Assembly: GCA_965649545.1 (NCBI GenBank)
Contig: CBFGLF010000036.1
Span: 1-14,970, forward strand
Length of the DNA: 14,970 bases
Direction: 5' to 3'
Origin: CABHOJ01 sp965649545
GTDB lineage: Bacteria; Pseudomonadota; Gammaproteobacteria; Burkholderiales; Methylophilaceae
In this document: positions 1-6,005 of the stretch, piece after piece
Layout: the number at the start of each line of letters is the position of its first letter
How positions within the stretch are numbered: the stretch's first letter is position 1
Notes under the pieces: model-generated
The model's database searches: none
Seen by the model: only the letters and a program-made list of their open reading frames with translations
Told to the model about the DNA's origin: nothing
Translations under genes and position numbers: made by a program

Positions 1-30
1 AAAAAACGGCCTGGATGCTGAGAAGCCTGC

Positions 31-58
31 TTGAAAAATAAGATTTCGTACCTATTTT
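31..58 (+). promoter_or_regulatory. Candidate sigma-70 promoter of trxB
   Basis: TTGAAA at 31-36 and TATTTT at 53-58 are separated by 16 bases. A start point near 65 would leave a short leader containing the GGAG ribosome binding site at 71-74, just before the trxB ATG at 84. The -10 box matches consensus at only four of six positions in an A/T-rich stretch, so this is a plausible candidate only. Bases 1-30 may be the tail of an upstream gene (short open frames end at 34 and 41), but too little is present to name one. Confidence 0.35.
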
Positions 59-83
59 TGATTTTTATCGGGAGTTTTAACGT

Positions 84-1028
84 ATGGCCACCAAACACGC
101 CCGCCTGCTGATCCTGGGCTCCGGCCCGGCGGGCTATTCCGCTGCCGTCTACGCGGCACGCGCCAATCTCAAGCCGGTGCTCGTCACCGGTATCGCTCAA
201 GGCGGTCAGTTGATGACCACGACCGAAGTCGATAACTGGCCGGCTGATGCAGACGGCGTGCAGGGTCCGGAGCTCATGGCACGTTTCCAGAAGCATGCGG
301 AACGCTTCAACACCGAGATGATCTTCGATCATATTCACACTGCCAAGCTCAAGGAAAAGCCTATCCGCCTGATCGGCGATGCCGGCGAATACACCTGTGA
401 CGCATTGATCATCGCCACTGGCGCTTCTGCGCAATATCTGGGCTTGCCGTCCGAGGAGAAGTTCTCCGGCAAGGGCGTCTCCGCCTGCGCGACTTGCGAC
501 GGGTTCTTCTATCGCAATCAGGAAGTCGCCGTGATCGGCGGCGGTAATACCGCGGTCGAGGAAGCCCTGTATCTGTCCAACATCGCCAGCAAGGTGACGC
601 TCGTGCATCGCCGCGACAAATTCAAGGCCGAAGCGATCCTGGTGGATAAAGTCATGCAGCGCGTGCAGGAAGGCAAGATCGAGTTGCAACTGCACCATGT
701 GCTGGACGAGGTCCTGGGCGACGATAGCGGCGTGACCGGCATGCGCATCAAGAACAACCAGACGGGCGAATCCAAGGAGATCCCGCTCAAGGGTGTGTTC
801 ATCGCCATCGGCCACAAGCCCAACACCGACATCTTCGCGGAGGAACTGGAGATGGAAGGCGGTTATATCGTGACCAAGGGCGGCCGTGAAGGCAATGCGA
901 CCGCGACCAGCATCCCAGGCGTGTTCGCTGCCGGCGATGTGCAGGACCACATCTATCGCCAGGCGGTGACCAGTGCAGGCTCCGGTTGTATGGCTGCGCT
1001 CGATGCCGAACGCTACCTCGATAGCTGA
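84..1028 (+). CDS. trxB: Thioredoxin reductase (NADPH)
   Basis: This is a flavoenzyme that uses NADPH to reduce thioredoxin in the cytoplasm, feeding ribonucleotide reductase, peroxidases and disulfide repair. The 314-residue length is normal for the low-molecular-weight bacterial family. The FAD-binding glycine motif GSGPAGYSAA is near residues 12-21, the redox-active CATC is C135/C138, and the NADPH motif GGGNTAVEEA starts at about 152, followed by HRRDKF, which contacts the NADPH phosphate. The C-terminal FAD motif reads GVFAAGDV. The ATG at 84 is chosen because GGAG sits nine bases upstream and the FAD motif follows at the expected distance. It appears monocistronic, because a strong intrinsic terminator lies 30 bases after its stop. 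Confidence 0.97.
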   Translation: MATKHARLLILGSGPAGYSAAVYAARANLKPVLVTGIAQGGQLMTTTEVDNWPADADGVQGPELMARFQKHAERFNTEMIFDHIHTAKLKEKPIRLIGDAGEYTCDALIIATGASAQYLGLPSEEKFSGKGVSACATCDGFFYRNQEVAVIGGGNTAVEEALYLSNIASKVTLVHRRDKFKAEAILVDKVMQRVQEGKIELQLHHVLDEVLGDDSGVTGMRIKNNQTGESKEIPLKGVFIAIGHKPNTDIFAEELEMEGGYIVTKGGREGNATATSIPGVFAAGDVQDHIYRQAVTSAGSGCMAALDAERYLDS

Positions 1029-1059
1029 ATCGGCAACCTAGCGAGATACTAGGCGAACG

Positions 1060-1102
1060 ACGCACTATCGAGGCAGAATGTTGTCTCTTTAGTGCGTTTT
1101 TT
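1060..1102 (+). terminator. Rho-independent terminator of trxB
   Basis: An 8-bp perfect outer stem, ACGCACTA (1060-1067) with TAGTGCGT (1090-1097), encloses an inner GAGGC/GTCTC stem (one G-U pair) and the loop AGAATGTT. Six T residues follow at 1097-1102. It points with trxB. The U-tract ends one base before the ATG of the next gene at 1104, so the element could also act as an attenuator for that gene. Confidence 0.8.
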
Positions 1103-1103
1103 C

Positions 1104-1655
1104 ATGGCGGTCACTTTGTCGAACTCCGATCAGAACGAAGACGATATCGAACTGTTCCGTGCAGCAGTCAAAGGCGCACGCCCGGTGAAATCGACACGCA
1201 TCCCCCTGTCGCCCCCTCGCCCCAAACCCGTTCCTAAACAATTCATCCGCGATGAGCAGCAAGCCTTGCTGGACTCATTGAGCGATGACTATATCCCTGC
1301 CCATGAACTGGAAAGTGGCGAAGAGTTGCTGTACCTGCGCGAAGGGCATTCGCCGGACATCCTGAGTAAATTGCGTCGCGGTCATTGGGTCGTCCAGGCC
1401 GCCATCGACCTGCATGGCTTGATCGCCGACGAAGCGCGTCTTTACGTCGCCAGCTTCCTCGCCGACTGCAAGAAACGCGGCATCCGCTGCGTGCGCATCG
1501 TCCATGGCAAAGGACTTGGTTCCAGGAACCGTGAACCTGTGCTCAAGCACAAGCTGCGCAACTGGCTGATGCAAAAGGATGAAGTGATCGCGTACGCGCA
1601 GGCTCGCAAAGAGGATGGTGGCAGCGGCGCGGTGATCGTATTGCTGAAGGCCTAG
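1104..1655 (+). CDS. Smr-domain endonuclease (SmrA/SmrB-like)
   Basis: The protein has 183 residues from the ATG at 1104. An in-frame GTG at 1092 would add four residues, but it lies inside a terminator stem, so I reject it. Residues 1-95 are a charged, proline-rich N-terminal extension. The Smr domain covers about 96-183, with DLHG at 102-105 (the catalytic Asp-Leu-His of Smr nucleases), HGKG at 134-137 and GGSGA at 172-176. E. coli SmrB, a ribosome-rescue endonuclease that cuts mRNA at collided ribosomes, has a similar length and DLH position. The C-terminal half, with HGKG and GGSGA, is closer to SmrA/YdaL. Which paralogue it represents is uncertain, so I give no symbol. No clear Shine-Dalgarno precedes the ATG, because the U-tract occupies that place. 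Its stop overlaps the ispF stop. Confidence 0.85.
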   Translation: MAVTLSNSDQNEDDIELFRAAVKGARPVKSTRIPLSPPRPKPVPKQFIRDEQQALLDSLSDDYIPAHELESGEELLYLREGHSPDILSKLRRGHWVVQAAIDLHGLIADEARLYVASFLADCKKRGIRCVRIVHGKGLGSRNREPVLKHKLRNWLMQKDEVIAYAQARKEDGGSGAVIVLLKA

Positions 1656-2134
1656 AGCCTAAAGCACTGGATCAGGCAGACCGCTTCTGCCGCGATCCCC
1701 TCCCCGCGTCCTGTGAAGCCGAGTTTCTCCGTCGTCGTCGCTTTGACGTTGACCGTATCCAGCAGCACCTGGCAATCGGATGCGATATTGGCGCGCATCT
1801 GGTCGATATAGGGTGCGAGCTTGGGCGCTTCGGCGATGACGGTGGCGTCGATATTGACGATGGAAAAATGTTTGGCCTGCAACAGCTTGGCCACGTGCGT
1901 GAGCAATTGGCGCGAATCGATGTCCTTGTAGCGCTCGTCGGTATTGGGGAAATGCTTGCCGATGTCGCCAAGAGCGGCGGCACCAAGCAAAGCGTCACAG
2001 ATGGCATGCAACAAGACATCCGCATCGGAATGCCCCTCCAGGCCCTTGTCATGCGGGATATCCACACCGCCGATCACGCAACGCCGCCCTTCCACTAGCT
2101 GATGTACGTCGAATCCTTGTCCTATTCTGATCAT
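1652..2134 (-). CDS. ispF: 2-C-methyl-D-erythritol 2,4-cyclodiphosphate synthase
   Basis: It catalyses ring closure of CDP-methylerythritol phosphate to the cyclodiphosphate (MEcPP), releasing CMP, in the MEP route to isoprenoids. The 160 residues match the usual 155-165. Metal ligands D9 and H11 in GFDVH and H43 in LLHAICDAL are present, as are GHSDADV at 34-40, the nucleotide-contacting TTTEKLGFTGRGEG block and a family-typical C-terminus. AGGAG lies six bases before the ATG at 2134. It follows ispD by 17 bases, the usual ispDF order, and is almost certainly co-transcribed with it. Its TAG is interleaved with the convergent smr stop in the palindrome CTAG (1652-1655), and I see no terminator in between. 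Confidence 0.97.
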   Translation of the reverse strand: MIRIGQGFDVHQLVEGRRCVIGGVDIPHDKGLEGHSDADVLLHAICDALLGAAALGDIGKHFPNTDERYKDIDSRQLLTHVAKLLQAKHFSIVNIDATVIAEAPKLAPYIDQMRANIASDCQVLLDTVNVKATTTEKLGFTGRGEGIAAEAVCLIQCFRL

Positions 2135-2151
2135 GTCGGTCTCCTGGGTGC

Positions 2152-2844
2152 TTAACGTGAGTGATCCGCGGCGAGGATGGCTTCCGCTATCGCCAGGTCC
2201 TGCGGATACGTGATCTTGAGGTTCCTCAGTTCGCCCGGCACGAGCCTGGGCTTGAATCCGAGGGCTTCGATGGCCTGGGCTTCATCGGTTGGTGCGCCGC
2301 CCGCCTTTTCCAGCGCTTCCTTCAACATGCCGTAGCGGAACATCTGGGGGGTCTGCGCTTGCCACAGGTGTTCACGTGGCTCCGTGCGGCTAACGCGGTT
2401 CTGGTCATCCGCCCGTTTCAGCGTGTCGGCGAGCGGGATGGCCAACAGGCCACCGACCGCATCGTCTTGCAGCGTATCGAGTAAACGATCCAGCAAAGGC
2501 CGGTTCAAGCCGGGTCGGGCGGCATCATGCACCAGCACCCAGTCCTGTGGATCGACGCTTTCCGCCAGCGCCTTGAGACCGTTCAGTACCGTCGAAGCTC
2601 TCGTTTCTCCGCCGCAACGCAGCAGATGCAGTTTGGCGTCTGTGATGGTGGTCAACCTTTGCCAATCGGTGTCGGCTTTGCTCAAGACGACATTGACGCT
2701 GGCGATGCGAGGCGAGGTGATAAAAACGCCTAGGGTATGGGTAATAAGGGGATGCCCCAACAAAGGCAGGTATTGTTTAGGTAACTCGGCCCCCATCCGG
2801 CTTCCAGAGCCGGCCGCAGGGATGATGACGTGAAAATTGGCCAT
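2152..2844 (-). CDS. ispD: 2-C-methyl-D-erythritol 4-phosphate cytidylyltransferase
   Basis: It transfers CMP from CTP to methylerythritol phosphate, the third step of the MEP isoprenoid pathway. The product has 230 residues from the ATG at 2844. A longer form would start at the ATG at 2859 (five more residues, MLRFR), but homologues begin close to the glycine-rich CTP loop, so the shorter start is preferred; neither start has a strong Shine-Dalgarno. Visible motifs are IPAAGSGSRMG with the basic PKQY (K23), VLVHDAARP in the middle, ADTLKR, and the C-terminal LKITYPQDLAIAEA. It is the first gene of an ispD-ispF operon. Upstream, the amtB terminator separates it from the ammonium channel gene, so its own promoter must lie within about 2860-2940; I could not identify one with confidence. 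Confidence 0.96.
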   Translation of the reverse strand: MANFHVIIPAAGSGSRMGAELPKQYLPLLGHPLITHTLGVFITSPRIASVNVVLSKADTDWQRLTTITDAKLHLLRCGGETRASTVLNGLKALAESVDPQDWVLVHDAARPGLNRPLLDRLLDTLQDDAVGGLLAIPLADTLKRADDQNRVSRTEPREHLWQAQTPQMFRYGMLKEALEKAGGAPTDEAQAIEALGFKPRLVPGELRNLKITYPQDLAIAEAILAADHSR

Positions 2845-2940
2845 GCGGAATCTTAGCATGCGGAAATGACGAGCCGGGGCGCAGATTATTCACGCAATGT
2901 ATGTAAATCTCGGGATTCCGTTGACTATATCGCGACCAAC

Positions 2941-2969
2941 AAAAAAGCCATGCTTGCGCATGGCTTTTT
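2941..2969 (-). terminator. Bidirectional terminator after amtB
   Basis: Perfect 7-bp stem GCCATGC (2947-2953) with GCATGGC (2958-2964) and a four-base loop, flanked by six A residues on the left and five T residues on the right. On the minus strand it ends the amtB transcript 16 bases after the stop, before the ispD promoter region. The flanking A- and T-runs allow it to work in both directions. Confidence 0.85.
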
Positions 2970-2985
2970 CGAGACTGCGATACGA

Positions 2986-4194
2986 CTAATCGTCCTGACC
3001 GGCACCGCTGTTCGGCGTTGCCGTGATCTTGTGGATGGACAGGTCGGCGCCGGCATATTCCTGTTCCGCATCGAGACGGATACCGACGATCAGCTTCAAC
3101 AGACCGTAAACCAGGAAACCGCCTGCCAGTGCCACTGCTACGCCGAGGCCCGTGCCGATGAGCTGCGACGTCAGGCTGACGCCACCCATGCCGCCCAGTG
3201 CCTTGGCGCCGAAGATGCCTGCAGCGATGCCGCCCCAGGCGCCACACAGACCGTGTAATGGCCATACACCGAGGACATCGTCGATCTTCCAGCGGTTCTG
3301 TGTCAGCGTGAAGGCCCAGACGAAGATCGCGCCGGCGATGAGGCCCGTGACCAGCGCCCCCAAAGGATGCATGACATCGGAACCCGCACAGATGGCGACC
3401 AAGCCGGCCAGTGGGCCGTTATGCACGAAACCCGGATCGTTCTTGCCCAGAACGACTGCAGCCAGCGTACCGCCGACCAAGGCCATCAAGGAGTTCAAGG
3501 CCACCAGACCGGTCACGGCGGCAACCGTCTGCGCGGACATGACGTTAAAGCCGAACCAGCCCACTGTCAGGATCCAAGCACCCAATGCCAGGAATGGGAT
3601 GTTGGAAGGCGGGAACGCATGCAGGCGACCGTCCTTGCCGTAACGGCCCTGACGTGCACCCAGCATGATCACCGCACCCAGCGCCAGCCAGCCGCCCATG
3701 GCGTGCACGACGATGGAACCGGCGAAGTCATGGAACTTGGCACCGAAACTCGCCTCCAGCCAATCCTGGAAACCGTAATGACCGTTCCAGGCGATGCCCT
3801 CGAAGAAGGGATAGACGAAACCGACCAGGATGAAGGTGGCAGCCAGTTGTGGATTGAACCGTGCACGCTCGGCGATACCGCCGGAGACGATCGCAGGGAT
3901 GGCCGCGGCAAAGGTCAGCAAGAAGAAGAACTTGACAAGCTCATAGCCGTTTTTGTCCGACAGCGCCTCGGCGCCCTGGAAAAAACCGATGCCATAGGCG
4001 ATGCTGTAACCGATGAAGAAATACGCGATGGTGGAGACGGAAAAATCCACCATGATCTTGACTAAGGCGTTCACCTGATTCTTGCGCCTGACCGTACCCA
4101 CTTCAAGAAATGCGAAACCGGCATGCATCGCAAGCACCATGATGGCGCCTAATAATATGAATAGAACATCACTTCCAGACTGTAAAGCTTCCAT
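2986..4194 (-). CDS. amtB: Ammonium channel/transporter (Amt family)
   Basis: This inner-membrane protein of about eleven helices conducts ammonia/ammonium and in most bacteria is gated by a PII protein. The 402 residues match the Amt core. Conserved sites are D156 in HDFAGS, the pore histidines H164 (VVHAMGG) and H314 (PLHGLCGAWGG), and WFGFN at 213-217, which carries the pore phenylalanine. The N-terminus (AFLEVGTVRRKNQVNALVKIMVDF) differs from E. coli AmtB, has no evident cleavable signal peptide, and resembles the Amt subgroup seen in cyanobacteria and archaea. An AGGGGGAGA ribosome binding site lies about ten bases before the ATG at 4194. Upstream are a sigma-54 promoter and two NtrC-type sites, which point to induction under nitrogen limitation. 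No glnK/glnB is adjacent, although amtB is commonly paired with one. Confidence 0.95.
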   Translation of the reverse strand: MEALQSGSDVLFILLGAIMVLAMHAGFAFLEVGTVRRKNQVNALVKIMVDFSVSTIAYFFIGYSIAYGIGFFQGAEALSDKNGYELVKFFFLLTFAAAIPAIVSGGIAERARFNPQLAATFILVGFVYPFFEGIAWNGHYGFQDWLEASFGAKFHDFAGSIVVHAMGGWLALGAVIMLGARQGRYGKDGRLHAFPPSNIPFLALGAWILTVGWFGFNVMSAQTVAAVTGLVALNSLMALVGGTLAAVVLGKNDPGFVHNGPLAGLVAICAGSDVMHPLGALVTGLIAGAIFVWAFTLTQNRWKIDDVLGVWPLHGLCGAWGGIAAGIFGAKALGGMGGVSLTSQLIGTGLGVAVALAGGFLVYGLLKLIVGIRLDAEQEYAGADLSIHKITATPNSGAGQDD

Positions 4195-4233
4195 TTAGGT
4201 CTCTCCCCCTCTGAATTTAAATCCGAAAGTCAA

Positions 4234-4251
4234 TAGCAAAAAGCGCGCCAA
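4234..4251 (-). promoter_or_regulatory. Sigma-54 (-24/-12) promoter of amtB
   Basis: On the minus strand the sequence reads TTGGCGCG-N4-TTGCTA. The RpoN consensus is TTGGCACG-N4-TTGCT, so one base differs. The invariant GG (4249-4248) and GC (4237-4236) have the canonical ten bases between them. The predicted start near 4225 leaves a leader of about 30 bases carrying the amtB ribosome binding site. Confidence 0.85.
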
Positions 4252-4302
4252 TCCTCATATGTTTGTTTCGTATACGATTTTTTCATGCACCATTTCCGGC
4301 AT

Positions 4303-4319
4303 TGCACCTTACGAGTGCG
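4303..4319 (-). promoter_or_regulatory. Putative NtrC-binding site, promoter-proximal
   Basis: TGCAC-N7-GTGCG matches the enterobacterial NtrC pattern TGCAC-N7-GTGCA with one mismatch. Its centre, about 4311, is near -86 relative to the predicted sigma-54 start, within the normal range for an enhancer-binding protein. Confidence 0.7.
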
Positions 4320-4332
4320 ATTCATAGTGCAT

Positions 4333-4349
4333 TGCACTGTTTGTGTGCA
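4333..4349 (-). promoter_or_regulatory. Putative NtrC-binding site, promoter-distal
   Basis: TGCAC-N7-GTGCA is an exact match to the NtrC dyad, and the palindrome extends to 21 bp (ATTGCAC-N7-GTGCAAT, 4331-4351). Its centre, about 4341, is 30 bp from the proximal site, roughly three helical turns, so dimers on both sites would lie on the same face. A further inverted pair, AGTGCA-T-TGCACT (4326-4338), overlaps it. Confidence 0.75.
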
Positions 4350-4351
4350 AT

Positions 4352-4505
4352 TATGTTCAAATGATTGGGGTGCTCACCAAGATAATGCGCATGAGGTTAA
4401 GAATTCCTACACGCATTTCAGAAAAGGCTGACATCACTGAACAAGTGATAGGGGTAAAGTTAGTACATGGGCGTTTGACATATTCGTCCATACTTCCACT
4501 TCAAG
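4352..4505 (+). other. Gene-free stretch before an orphan terminator; possible small RNA
   Basis: The 495 bases between the amtB start (4194) and the next gene end (4690) hold the amtB control region, this stretch and two terminators, with no convincing protein gene. The open frame at 4343-4594 has no ribosome binding site and runs straight through the terminator at 4506-4539. Because that terminator faces right and no gene ends there, this stretch may be transcribed as a small RNA. GATAAT at 4381-4386 could be a -10 box, but I see no good -35 box. This is inference. Confidence 0.3.
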
Positions 4506-4539
4506 GTGCCTACATCTCCCCGAGTAGGCACTTTTTTTT
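4506..4539 (+). terminator. Orphan rho-independent terminator, plus strand
   Basis: Perfect 8-bp stem GTGCCTAC (4506-4513) with GTAGGCAC (4524-4531), a ten-base loop, then eight T residues (4532-4539). It is one-directional, since no T-run follows on the minus strand. No annotated gene precedes it on the plus strand. Confidence 0.8.
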
Positions 4540-4640
4540 GCCTACCGTTTCCGGAAGAGTCAGACCTATCATGGCAACCAAGCGAGCAATCTAGTTCAGC
4601 GGGTGCTCTACCAGCCCCAGGCCCTGAAACCTGACATAAC

Positions 4641-4670
4641 AAAAGGCCCTGTCATGAGACAGGGCCTTTT
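4641..4670 (-). terminator. Bidirectional terminator after the 84-residue gene
   Basis: Perfect 13-bp inverted repeat AAAAGGCCCTGTC (4641-4653) with GACAGGGCCTTTT (4658-4670) around the tetraloop ATGA. It ends the minus-strand gene at 4690-4944, whose stop is 19 bases away. Its A- and T-ends make it usable in both directions. Confidence 0.85.
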
Positions 4671-4689
4671 ACTTTGGGTTGTACCTCGA

Positions 4690-4944
4690 TTATCTGGGCT
4701 TGATCACATCAGTTGCCTTGAGTTGTACCGGCATCTCCAACTGAATATCGATCTCGGATGGGGTGGTCAACGCATATTTGTCCTGGCCTGGGGTATTCCG
4801 CATTTGCCCATCTTCAGCCGACCTTTCACTCACTTCCAGCTCGGTGAATCGCAAGTCCTCAACCAGTACGATGGACGATGCGCTCAACAGAAAAGCGATC
4901 ACGAATAAGCTAAACGCAATACATTTGCATGTCGTATAACTCAT
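4690..4944 (-). CDS. Small secreted or membrane-anchored protein, function unknown
   Basis: An 84-residue protein I do not recognise. Residues 1-8 carry one lysine, residues 9-27 form a hydrophobic helix (IAFSLFVIAFLLSASSIVL), and the rest is polar and acidic. This fits a signal peptide or a single N-terminal anchor with a periplasmic tail of about 55 residues. There is no lipobox cysteine after the helix. The gene is supported by a strong AAGGAG seven bases before the ATG at 4944 and by a strong terminator 19 bases after its stop, so it looks like an independent transcription unit. The helix could be a cleaved signal (possible cut after SASS) or a retained anchor; the sequence does not decide. 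Its neighbours are stress-type genes, but that says little about its role. Confidence 0.65.
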   Translation of the reverse strand: MSYTTCKCIAFSLFVIAFLLSASSIVLVEDLRFTELEVSERSAEDGQMRNTPGQDKYALTTPSEIDIQLEMPVQLKATDVIKPR

Positions 4945-5158
4945 GACAGCTCCTTCAAGGTGGTGGCGCTAAGAAGAGATTCCCAGTGGAAAATCTACAA
5001 TCCCTCTGTGTCCATTTGATGATGCTTCTTGATGAACCGCTTGAGGTGTCAGGTGATCATAGTCAGTGTGAGCGTCAGCGCTCATAGGCGGAATGCCTGA
5101 ACTGACGTAGGAGCAATTTAAGCGCTCTCCAAGTCGGTCCCCGGCAGACGGCGGCCAT
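4945..5158 (-). other. Leader/promoter region of the 84-residue gene with a foldable three-way junction
   Basis: I see no credible protein gene here. The minus-strand open frame at 4969-5175 has no ribosome binding site and would start in the U-tract of the preceding terminator. From 5062 to 5106 the sequence can fold as a three-way junction: closing stem GTCAGT/ACTGAC, arm one TGAGCG-TCAG-CGCTCA, arm two AGGC-GGAAT-GCCT. Immediately to its right is a degenerate copy of the dispersed repeat (GTAGGAGCAATTT, 5107-5119). I could not identify the promoter of the 84-residue gene. Confidence 0.4.
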
Positions 5159-5177
5159 TCCATGCCTTTGGTCATTC

Positions 5178-5213
5178 AAAAAATAAAGGCATGGACGTGA
5201 CATCCATGCCTTT
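5178..5213 (-). terminator. Terminator of the hemerythrin gene, with a spare third stem arm
   Basis: Perfect 11-bp stem AAAGGCATGGA (5185-5195) with TCCATGCCTTT (5203-5213) and a seven-base loop. On the minus strand it is followed by a T-rich run (ATTTTTT). It lies 28 bases after the hemerythrin stop. A second exact copy of TCCATGCCTTT at 5159-5169 could pair instead with 5185-5195, so two mutually exclusive hairpins are possible. Confidence 0.8.
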
Positions 5214-5241
5214 ACCCTGCTTAACTTTAGTTAAAGTACCT

Positions 5242-5823
5242 TCAGTGCTTGGTATACATCTTCAGGGCCAATGATTTCAGGTGCTGCTCATCGAGGCTGC
5301 CGTTCAGCTTCATGAAGCCGTGCTGCAAGTCCTTCTTGCGCGCTGCCATCTTTTCACCCAGTTCCTCCAGGTCGCACTTGGCTTTCTTCACTTTTGGGAA
5401 CATCTCCTTTTCTTCTTCCTTGACGTGATGCTCGATGTATTCACCGAGCACGATGACCTTGGCGTCGTACATCGCATCTTCAGGGTCCATGGACTGGATC
5501 TGTGCAATGAGGTCCTTGGCACTGTCGTGTTCCACCTTCGCTTCGTTCATCATGTCTTCATCATCGATCGCAGCGCGTGCCACCGGGTAGAAGACCTCTT
5601 CCTCAACCTGGGTGTGGATGATCAACTCCATACAGATCTTGTTGGCGACCGCCACCTTACCGTTAGTGTCGGACTTGCTCGCCAGCTTCTCGAACTCCTT
5701 GAACATCTTCTTCACTTCGGCGTGGTCTTTCATCAGCAACTTGACGGCGTCATTCGCAGACGTGCGGGCGCTGGTTTTAGTTTTCACTGGGCGTTTACTG
5801 GTAGATGTAGTGGTTGTAGCCAT
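5242..5823 (-). CDS. Hemerythrin HHE-domain protein
   Basis: A 193-residue cytoplasmic four-helix protein of the hemerythrin HHE cation-binding family, expected to carry a non-heme di-iron centre for oxygen, NO or redox sensing, or for iron handling. Likely iron ligands are H34 (KDHAEV), H70 and E74 (IIHTQVEEE), H99 (VEHDSAK), and H132/H133 with E137 (YIEHHVKEEE). Residues 1-22 are a Thr/Ser/Lys-rich low-complexity tail, and about 24-145 are the HHE domain. The C-terminal 45 residues are a charged helical extension. AAGGAG lies about seven bases before the ATG at 5823. It is flanked by its own terminator and by that of the next gene, so it is monocistronic. The exact physiological role cannot be read from sequence. 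Confidence 0.9.
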   Translation of the reverse strand: MATTTTSTSKRPVKTKTSARTSANDAVKLLMKDHAEVKKMFKEFEKLASKSDTNGKVAVANKICMELIIHTQVEEEVFYPVARAAIDDEDMMNEAKVEHDSAKDLIAQIQSMDPEDAMYDAKVIVLGEYIEHHVKEEEKEMFPKVKKAKCDLEELGEKMAARKKDLQHGFMKLNGSLDEQHLKSLALKMYTKH

Positions 5824-5908
5824 GTGTTTCTCCTTGATGGATGAATCGCGAAGGGATCAATCGAAACAGCAGGGTACGCTTCGTCATCGCCCCCTATCAT
5901 CCCTGCCC

Positions 5909-5934
5909 GGCTGATTCGCTTGTAGGAGAAATTG
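5909..5934 (+). repeat. Dispersed repeat, copy 1
   Basis: Reads GGCTGATTC-GCT-TGTAGGAGAAATTG. It matches copy 2 (6595-6620) at 23 of 26 positions, differing only in the three middle bases. CCCGG at 5906-5910 and CCGGG at 5937-5941 bracket it, so it can sit in the loop of a small hairpin. It lies between the terminator of the four-helix gene and the start of the hemerythrin gene. Confidence 0.75.
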
Positions 5935-5950
5935 AACCGGGAGACAAAAC

Positions 5951-5984
5951 AAAAAAATACCCGACGAGTAGTACGCGCCGGGCA
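5951..5984 (-). terminator. Terminator of the DUF2383-type gene
   Basis: On the minus strand, TGCCCGGCG (5984-5976) pairs with CGTCGGGTA (5966-5958) over nine pairs, two of them G-U, with a nine-base loop. Seven T residues follow (5957-5951). It lies 21 bases after the stop of the 6006-6461 gene. Confidence 0.8.
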
Positions 5985-6005
5985 TTGCTTTTCAGGAGAA
6001 AGCGA

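Noticed and set aside
1092..1103. GTG at 1092 as the smr start
   Set aside because: It lies within the 3' arm of the trxB terminator stem. The ATG at 1104 gives the expected family length.
4475..4503. TTGACA at 4475-4480 as a -35 box
   Set aside because: No acceptable -10 box at 16-18 bases, and a start there would fall inside the terminator at 4506-4539.
4343..4594. 83-residue plus-strand open frame upstream of amtB
   Set aside because: It starts inside an NtrC dyad, has no ribosome binding site, and runs through a strong intrinsic terminator at 4506-4539.
4590..4620. tRNA D-arm-like string (CTGGTAGAGCACC on the minus strand)
   Set aside because: The matching D-stem half, anticodon stem and T-arm are not found on either side, so it is not a tRNA. 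A degraded tRNA or attachment-site remnant cannot be supported.
4969..5175. 68-residue minus-strand open frame
   Set aside because: Its start lies in the U-tract of the hemerythrin terminator with no Shine-Dalgarno, and the product has no protein-like pattern.
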